Of a DNA stretch of 10,483 nt, positions 1-7,800 are shown in pieces. The position numbers and the translations under genes were made by a program. Position 1 is the first letter of the stretch. Every line of letters begins with the position of its first letter. The stretch is from Cephalothrix spiralis (taxonomy: Eukaryota; Nemertea; Palaeonemertea; Archinemertea; Cephalotrichidae), in assembly GCA_032353305.1 (NCBI GenBank), contig JAUCNG010403028.1:1-10483 (forward strand), in the 5' to 3' direction. Under the pieces are notes generated by a model that saw only the letters and a list, made by a program, of their open reading frames with translations, made no database searches and had not been told where the DNA came from.

Positions 1-732
1 GCGATTAAATTAATACAATTTTGAACTTTTTGTCCCGAATCACAGGATCTTGATCCGATTTTGGACAAATTTTAGTCGTATCAAGAACGGCATTAAAAAA
101 AGGCCAGGTGTAAAAGAGCCTTAAGCAATTCTCGCTTTTTTCCAATTGGGTATTACTTTTTTCCTATATCTGTTAATTTATCTTTTCAATCCTTATAGCC
201 AATATTCGGAATATTGCGAGTTTTCAGGTACACAATGGTGAACTCAGTTTGATGATTGACCTAGAATTTATAGCACTTCATTATAAAATAATTTCACTCC
301 AGGTTATAAACATTTTATCCCTCATAAGACTGGAAATCTTGATTTAGTTTGACTACATTTTTTTGGATAATCAGCGATATTGCATCAGCAAGTAAAATAT
401 TATCCAACCCATCTAACAAAAGATTAACTTTGTTCAACAATACATGAAACGATATCCTATAATTCGTCAACCGTCCCCCTTATTATAAATGATATGTTAT
501 TATGATTATTACTTTGTCGTTGTCTCTTGCTCCATCCCCCGCCTCGTTACTCTGCTCTACCCTCCTTCCTACGTATATCCTATTTATTTACATCTCCCCC
601 CTTTTTTCTTTTTCTTCTTCTTTCTTTTTCTTCCCCGATGCGTATGACTGGTGTGTGGACGACTGGATGCTTTGGTGATTGGTGTAGTTGTAAGTTGTAA
701 TTATAAATTTAGGCAAATTGCCAAATTATGTT
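1..732. other. No gene seen; AT-rich flank with pyrimidine-rich zone
   Basis: I found no convincing exon, domain pattern or RNA gene here apart from the polypyrimidine tract at 593-636. If the lectin gene continues, its 3' exon or untranslated region could be here, but no splice acceptor followed by a recognisable coding pattern was seen. Confidence 0.5.
593..636. repeat. 44-nt uninterrupted polypyrimidine tract
   Basis: Only C and T occur from 593 to 636, with CTT-type units, inside a broader C/T-rich zone from about 525. On the minus strand it reads as purines and would translate to Lys/Glu-rich low complexity before a TAA. That is simple sequence and not evidence of an exon. Confidence 0.7.
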
Positions 733-831
733 TTTGTGGTTGAGACAGACAGGGCCGCGGCCTGACTTGCTCCACGCTCACAAACGTGGCACTCGCCAGG
801 ACAAGGCCATGTCTGGCTTAGCCACCACAAA
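733..831. other. GC-rich imperfect hairpin, about 99 nt
   Basis: The arms at 733-776 and 785-831 pair around the 8-nt loop ctcacaaa. I count about 34 base pairs: tttgtggt with accacaaa at the base, acagac with gtctgt-type pairing, ggcc with ggcc, cctg with cagg, and ccacg with cgtgg under the loop, separated by small internal loops. It stands out from AT-rich flanks. Either strand could form it. It could be a pre-miRNA-like hairpin, another structured RNA, or the remnant of a fold-back transposon. I do not recognise a known family. Confidence 0.5.
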
Positions 832-920
832 CCTTAAAACAAATGTATATAAGTGTATAATAGTGCTCCATTAATCAAAATAAAAAATATCTATTAAAAA
901 AAAATAAGCAAGTAAAATGC

Positions 921-1000
921 CTAAGAAAAGCAGAGCCATTCAATTAAGAAGGCAAATCTCAAAGTTAAAGAGCTCTGCATAGGAAAATGAAGACTGGACT
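921..1000 (-). CDS. Possible terminal coding exon of the lectin gene
   Basis: Downstream of the last certain donor, a good acceptor (aaatgtctatctgcag) is followed by a frame that is open in the required phase. It completes a Glu codon, then gives SSLHFPMQSSLTLRFAFL and IEWLCFS before TAG at 921-923. The tail is hydrophobic (LRFAFLIEWLCF), which could be a short membrane or GPI-type tail, but it is short. No AATAAA is visible on the minus strand close behind the stop, which weakens the case. The true 3' exon may lie left of position 1. Confidence 0.2.
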
Positions 1001-1054
1001 CTGCAGATAGACATTTGTTAGTACATGTATTTAGATTTTTCGAAAATGACCCTA

Positions 1055-1456
1055 TAACCCTATTCCGACTGGGCTTTTTATACCCCTAATCCGACAGGGG
1101 GGGGGGCGATTCGCACATTCGAGCGAATCAAATTTTAAAAAATGTTAATTTAAATGAAGGCAAGTTATTCATGAACGAATTCAACCAAATATTTTGAAAA
1201 AATAATTTCAAAAACTTGTAAGTTAGAGCAAAAAATGTTCAAAATCTGTCATTTTTTTCAAAAATCTCTTTGCCATGGTGACTTTTGGGCTAAGTTTTGG
1301 AGTTTTTTAAAACACTCAGCCGCATGATGTACTACGATGTTCATCTCTTGCATGTAGTGAAGGCCACGTAGGCGAAAACCAATCGATAGTTTATTAAGTC
1401 ACAATACGTATGACGTGTGACATAAAAATCCCCCCCCCCCAGTCGGAATAGGGTTA
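1055..1456. mobile_element. MITE-like element with 19-bp inverted ends and G10/C11 runs
   Basis: The left end (1055-1073) begins taaccctattccgactggg and its exact reverse complement closes the element at 1438-1456. If the outer TA on each side is the target duplication, the inverted repeat proper is 17 bp, as in Tc1/mariner-type MITEs. Just inside the left end a second, degenerate copy of the motif (1080-1106) runs into ten G, mirroring the eleven C at 1430-1440 inside the right end. A small hairpin, gattcgc...gcgaatc, is at 1108-1129. No transposase is encoded. The family is not identified. Confidence 0.6.
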
Positions 1457-1524
1457 AGTACGATAGGAACAAAAATTAGAAGTCTTACACCACGTGAGTC
1501 AAGGGGAAAATCGTGTATACTTAC

Positions 1525-1863
1525 CTCTTGGAGCAGAACAGAAAGCTCCACCTTTTGGCATAGAGCTGGTACATGGCTTAGCCTGAGACATTATACCATA
1601 TTGATCACGACCTAGGATATACTTTTGGAATCCACAAATTGTATCATGTGTAACAGCTCTAAAAACCCCATTACTTGTAACTCCACAGTTACAATTTACC
1701 ATTCCAGCTCTAGCCGCCGCGGTGAGTTGGACTTGAGAAGCTAGCTTACTACCCAGTACATAGCGGCACATATCCTGGGCAATACCTTTGTCAGCTCCCG
1801 TTAAACTTCCATGAAGATAGAATACATTGTTTTTTCCATATGACTTAGCTGGATATGTATATG
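1525..1863 (-). CDS. Exon encoding unrecognised six-Cys module, copy 2 in transcript order
   Basis: This exon gives the same protein as the exon at 3497-3835 and carries the same acceptor (gttgttttcag) and donor (GAG|GTAAGT). Phase 1-1 lets it splice to the previous copy in frame, giving PR-AYTYP at the joint, so the protein would contain two identical 113-residue modules in tandem. Splicing could also skip either copy without a frameshift. The exon ends one base into a codon, so at least one further exon is needed. The next exon is either the weak candidate at 921-1000 or lies outside the window. No function can be assigned from the sequence. Confidence 0.7.
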
Positions 1864-4800
1864 CTGAAAACAACAAATACGCGTTGATTTAGTAAGTACA
1901 TGTATATTTTGCAAAATCACAAAGGACGAGAGTCTAATTATCGAAAATCTTAGGACTGAGTATTTTTTAGCAGCTTAGACTTTTTTGCTGTATACATGAA
2001 GAAAAATTCCACGCAGCACTTTAAGGCCTCGAGGCAAAGGAGTTAAAATGGAAATTTGTCAAGAAAAAGCGAAATGAGGCCAGTCTCAACTAAGAACTGA
2101 ATAGAATATAGTTTGAATAAGAAACATATGATTATATTTAAAGCCTCAAAACCCTAAATTAATCTGTTACTTCACATAGAACCTCAAATCTTTTCTCGTG
2201 ATCCATTTGTAACTAATAGTAGTGTTAAGATGAACTCTAAAAGAGCCAATGGACCGCAGCAATGTGAACTAACGAATTCTTCTAGATAGAAAGTGGTGGA
2301 TGAACACACAGGACTCGAACCTGGGACCTCAGGATTACAAGCTCGACGTCCTCACCAATAATACGAACTTGGCACACTATGCAGGGTGTCCCAAATTATG
2401 ACCGGAAAACGTCTTATTGTGACTTAATTATGAATTGACCAAATCGCTGATAGTGATTACTAGAGAGATCATGGTCTTCTCTTTCAAATAAAATAAATTT
2501 GGGCAGATCATAAAACAACAACTGAGCTAAATAAATTTCCGGTAACTGGTACTTTGTATATACATGTATATATTCTGCATATTTAGCAAAATATATGCAC
2601 ATAATTATTTTCTGCATATGATAATTTTCTGCATATAATTTCTGGTATTTTGCATATATTTAGGCAAGGTTTTTTTTTCGAGGCATGGAATTATTTTGAT
2701 GAAAATGATCAAAATTGACCCCCAATTAATTATGAAATATTAATTTATGATGATTTTATAAAAAGTTAAATAATTTTATAAAAAATTGAAGAATTAAAAA
2801 AAAAATTGAATAATTTATTAAAATTTTTTTAATATTAATACTTTTTTAATAATTTAATAACTTTTCAAATAATTTGATAATTTTTTAATTAATTAACTTA
2901 ATAGCTATTTAATAATTTAAGTGTCCCCCAACTTTAAAAAATTATGCAAAATACGAGATAATATATGCAAAATACCAGAAATTATATGCAGAAAATAATA
3001 TGTGCAAGGTACCTAAATTTCCCCAATGGACCAAAAAGTTTTTCTCCAAATGAACGTACGTCGTTTCTCGAAAATGTGATTCTCGGAAATGACTTTTTTA
3101 AATTTTTTTATTCAATTTACTATTCACAAAGAAAATTATTTAAAAAAATATAAATGCACTGAAAATATTCAAGACTAATAAATAGCATTATCTAGATTAA
3201 GTATGGGAATTAGGCTAGGGAAAACGAAAACAGTGGTTTGGGGAGAATCATCGTAGCTCCCTTAGTTATGAACTGATCTGCACCAAATCTGTTTTATTCG
3301 GGAGAGAAAATCTCATCTCTTGCATGTAGTGAAGGCCACGTAGGCGAAAACCAATCGATAGTTTATTAAGTCACAATACGTATGACGTGTGACATAAAAA
3401 TCCCCCCCCCCCAGTCGGAATAGGGTTAAGTACGATAGGAACAAAAATTAGAAGTCTTACACCACGTGAGTCAAGGGGAAAATCGTGTATACTTACCTCT
3501 TGGAGCAGAACAGAAAGCTCCACCTTTTGGCATAGAGCTGGTACATGGCTTAGCCTGAGACATTATACCATATTGATCACGACCTAGGATATACTTTTGG
3601 AATCCACAAATTGTATCATGTGTAACAGCTCTAAAAACCCCATTACTTGTAACTCCACAGTTACAATTTACCATTCCAGCTCTAGCCGCCGCGGTGAGTT
3701 GGACTTGAGAAGCTAGCTTACTACCCAGTACATAGCGGCACATATCCTGGGCAATACCTTTGTCAGCTCCCGTTAAACTTCCATGAAGATAGAATACATT
3801 GTTTTTTCCATATGACTTAGCTGGATATGTATATGCTGAAAACAACAAATACGCGTTGATTTAGTAAGTACATGTATATTTTGCAAAATCACAAAGGACG
3901 AGAGTCTAATTATCGAAAATCTTAGGACTGAGTATTTTTTAGCAGCTTAGACTTTTTTGCTGTATACATGAAGAAAAATTCCACGCAGCACTTTAAGGCC
4001 TCGAGGCAAAGGAGTTAAAATGGAAATTTGTCAAGAAAAAGCGAAATGAGGCCAGTCTCAACTAAGAACTGAATAGAATATAGTTTGAATAAGAAACATA
4101 TGATTATATTTAAAGCCTCAAAACCCTAAATTAATCTGTTACTTCACATAGAACCTCAAATCTTTTCTCGTGATCCATTTGTAACTAATAGTAGTGTTAA
4201 GATGAACTCTAAAAGAGCCAATGGACCGCAGCAATGTGAACTAACGAATTCTTCTAGATAGAAAGTGGTGGATGAACACACAGGACTCGAACCTGGGACC
4301 TCAGGATTACAAGCTCGACGTCCTCACCAATAATACGAACTTGGCACACTATGCAGGGTGTCCCAAATTATGACCGGAAAACGTCTTATTGTGACTTAAT
4401 TATGAATTGACCAAATCGCTGATAGTGATTACTAGAGAGATCATGGTCTTCTCTTTCAAATAAAATAAATTTGGGCAGATCATAAAACAACAACTGAGCT
4501 AAATAAATTTCCGGTAACTGGTACTTTGTATATACATGTATATATTCTGCATATTTAGCAAAATATATGCACATAATTATTTTCTGCATATGATAATTTT
4601 CTGCATATAATTTCTGGTATTTTGCATATATTTAGGCAAGGTTTTTTTTTCGAGGCATGGAATTATTTTGATGAAAATGATCAAAATTGACCCCCAATTA
4701 ATTATGAAATATTAATTTATGATGATTTTATAAAAAGTTAAATAATTTTATAAAAAATTGAAGAATTAAAAAAAAAATTGAATAATTTATTAAAATTTTT

Positions 4801-7800
4801 TTAATATTAATACTTTTTTAATAATTTAATAACTTTTCAAATAATTTGATAATTTTTTAATTAATTAACTTAATAGCTATTTAATAATTTAAGTGTCCCC
4901 CAACTTTAAAAAATTATGCAAAATACGAGATAATATATGCAAAATACCAGAAATTATATGCAGAAAATAATATGTGCAAGGTACCTAAATTTCCCCAATG
5001 GACCAAAAAGTTTTTCTCCAAATGAACGTACGTCGTTTCTCGAAAATGTGATTCTCGGAAATGACTTTTTTAAATTTTTTTATTCAATTTACTATTCACA
5101 AAGAAAATTATTTAAAAAAATATAAATGCACTGAAAATATTCAAGACTAATAAATAGCATTATCTAGATTAAGTATGGGAATTAGGCTAGGGAAAACGAA
5201 AACAGTGGTTTGGGGAGAATCATCGTAGCTCCCTTAGTTATGAACTGATCTGCACCAAATCTGTTTTATTCGGGAGAGAAAATGTTTGCAATTATTAAAA
5301 TATTCATCATTAAGTCACAATATGGCGTCATCTGGCTATTTTCCATAATATTGGGATAGCCTGTATATAGATATGAAACCTACCACCGTATGAATAGTCT
5401 TTGCCAGCCATTCCCATTAAGGTTACTTCACACAGCTGGAGGCAGGTAGTTGCTTTCGGTTGTAAAATGACGACATAGCGCCCGAGTAGTTCTTTGGGGC
5501 ATGAATATGTCTGGAACCCCCTTCTAGGAACTGTCCCAGGGATGGCTTTGCAAAGTGTTGCCTCTTCATATTTGCCAGCATCAAGTAACTTCTTGTCAAG
5601 TTTTCTAAGAACCAATAAATAGATTGCAGACAAACGTGTATCTGAAACATAGCAAACATTTAATTAGACACGATGGTCACTATTTCAAAATATCTTAATG
5701 GCGTTAGTTAATCGAATTATTAAAACGTTCACTGCCAGGTACGAGTTATCTCGCAAATTTGTGTTCCACCCCTTGCGAGTTATCTCGCATGTCATGCTTC
5801 TTTAGACGTTGGTTATTAAATGACGTATATTCGCTGACGCAATAACACGATACATCATAATGATAAATGTACCGTCGAATTTAAGCCTGGCAGTGAGTTC
5901 ACGTGTTTTAACTTAAATAAATCAAAAACAGCAAAAACAATTCTATAATCCGGAAATGTCCTTTATTTGGAGGGGTGAAGTCACACCCAAAAATGCAATT
6001 AAATGAATAAACAATAAATCATCTAGGTAGTTACAGAAGAGATTGCTTTTCACTATGGCGTTATGTGTTCTTGACCTTTAATTCAAAATCGGGCGCCGAT
6101 ATTAATTTTTTTAGTTGACAGCACAAAGAAAAAATGTGGAGTGGGAGGGCGTCCCTCCATCATCGGGGAACCATACATTTGAACATATTTTTTCAATTTT
6201 AAGGTTTGATATGAACATTTTTAAGAAATGATAGAAGTATCAAAACAAAATTAAGTAATGAGTAAATAAATTTAATTTTGAGTAAATGAATAATAATAAT
6301 AATTTCGCGCCGATCTCTTGTATTTGGTCTCAAGGACATATTTTTAATGACATTTGACAAATTTTAGAATTCCATGCGATTTCCATGTTTTCCAGACCTA
6401 CATGGTCATCCTACATCCTGTTACTGTCATTCTCCTCGCAGAGCCCTTGGATCTTGTTTAGCTACAATATCCAACTAGTTGAGATATAATCGAGACAGAT
6501 GTCTCGGTGTAGGGCTGAACATATTGAAGATTAAAATCATTTTGCCGTATTAAGGTGTTCGGGTGAAGGAGCTAGCATATAAGCTGAGCCAAAATCTAAA
6601 ATACTCACATGTTGCCTGGTCTCTGTTTAAGAGACTGATAGTCGACACGACGTAGTCACTACGTAGATCAGTGTACCAATAATTAGGAGATGCCTTATGG
6701 GTTGCACAATTCTGAAAAATAAGCGGGTATTTTCATTTAATAGTCTGCTAATAATTAAAGAAAATTATAGGAGAATTTTGACCAAAATATTTTTTACAAT
6801 AGTGGAAAATATTAATCAGGTGGCCGTTGCTTTCTGAAAACAAAGTTGTCTGACATATTTCACAACCCTGCCAATAAAAAGTCAGCTGTGACAAAAAAGA
6901 TGCTTATCAAAGCGGATTATGATTTTATACTCTAGAAAACACTTTAATCCACTAAAAGGGTTATTGGCTACCTTAGTATACGAATGTCCGTATCGCCCTC
7001 CAACACCCCCGCCGCGGAAAGTGTTGTCTGTCAGACCTTCGGAAAGTTCGATAAAATCGCCTAGACAAAATACGAATACAATATAATGAGGCTGCTCCGC
7101 TATCGAGAGGGCTAGATCTAATGTGCAATATATTGAATTCATTTAATTAAAATACAACATAATTTACGGACACAAACAGTTTTTTAATTCAAACATTAGT
7201 CAAAACCTCGCGTTTGAATTATCCGTTATCGGAAGACTGTTAAAGAATGTGCCAGGTGTATGCGATCATATTTGAAGCAGACAAAATTAACGCACCATAG
7301 CGATAGATTTGGGCACTTAGATAATGTTCAACCAGTTCAGCGAGCAACGTCGATAAGGCATGCTATTTTTCTAAAGGTTCCAAATAATTACGGGTATTGT
7401 AGGCCGGGATCAGACATTTGTACACCAATGTTGTTCTTGGCGTGCTCTGGCGAAGATTTTTCGGAAAAAACCTGCGCTCAACAAAAAATTTGAACTTCGT
7501 CAGGAAATCAATATTTTTGAGCAAAAATTGATACAAAAAATACATTTGCGCCATTTGGCTCATTGCACCCGCTTATTTTTATCGCAACTTATAGCAACTC
7601 ATCTCCGATTATAAATGTCACAAGTGTATTTATTATTTACCATTGTTGAAGTACATGATTTTGTGCCCCACGTAGCTCCTGATTTACCATCTACTAAAAC
7701 AGACGGGAGGAAAGTTGGATGGTGGTTAGGATACATGTACGCTGGCGTATTTTTACTTATTTGATATGGCAGAGGTGCTGGAAGGAAAAGAAAAACTAAA

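Larger units (their letters stand above)
1341..3311. repeat. Tandem duplication, left copy (1971 bp)
   Basis: This segment recurs at a constant offset of 1972 bp. By eye I found no substitution or indel, and homopolymers (C11, A10, T9) have equal lengths in both copies. Homology starts at tcatctcttgcatgtag and ends at gggagagaaaat. It contains the right part of a MITE, one Cys-rich exon with its splice sites, a tRNA-like fragment and an AT-rich fold-back element. Both breakpoints are intronic, so the gene structure is kept. Confidence 0.95.
3313..5283. repeat. Tandem duplication, right copy (1971 bp)
   Basis: This is the second copy of the 1971-bp unit, separated from the first by a single C at 3312. 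After 5283 the sequence (gtttgcaatt...) continues as unique DNA towards lectin exon 3, so 5283/5284 marks the ancestral right edge. Its left edge lacks the first part of the MITE present before 1341, so the left copy sits in the original left flank and this one in the original right flank. Confidence 0.95.

Noticed and set aside
2381-2394. Motif gcagggtgtcccaa as a transposon end
   Set aside because: It resembles ends of some transposons, but no inverted partner was found in the window, so no element can be delimited.
2414-2617. 67-codon minus-strand reading frame (and its copy at 4386-4589)
   Set aside because: It runs across AT-rich transposon ends, has no recognisable domain, and its composition is that of the surrounding repeat.
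2965-3153. 62-codon plus-strand reading frame (and its copy at 4937-5125)
   Set aside because: It starts inside the inverted arm of the fold-back element and ends in Lys/Phe-rich low complexity, so a chance frame is likelier.
3835-5383. A second gene between the duplicated exons
   Set aside because: Apart from the repeats there is only intronic AT-rich DNA, with no exon pattern on either strand.
5423-5659. 78-codon minus-strand frame overlapping lectin exon 3
   Set aside because: It is a different frame of the same exon; the FTP pattern GRYVVI...LQLCEV is in the frame used for 5384-5641.
7260-7493. 77-codon plus-strand frame
   Set aside because: No family resemblance was seen, and it overlaps an equally featureless frame on the other strand inside an intron.
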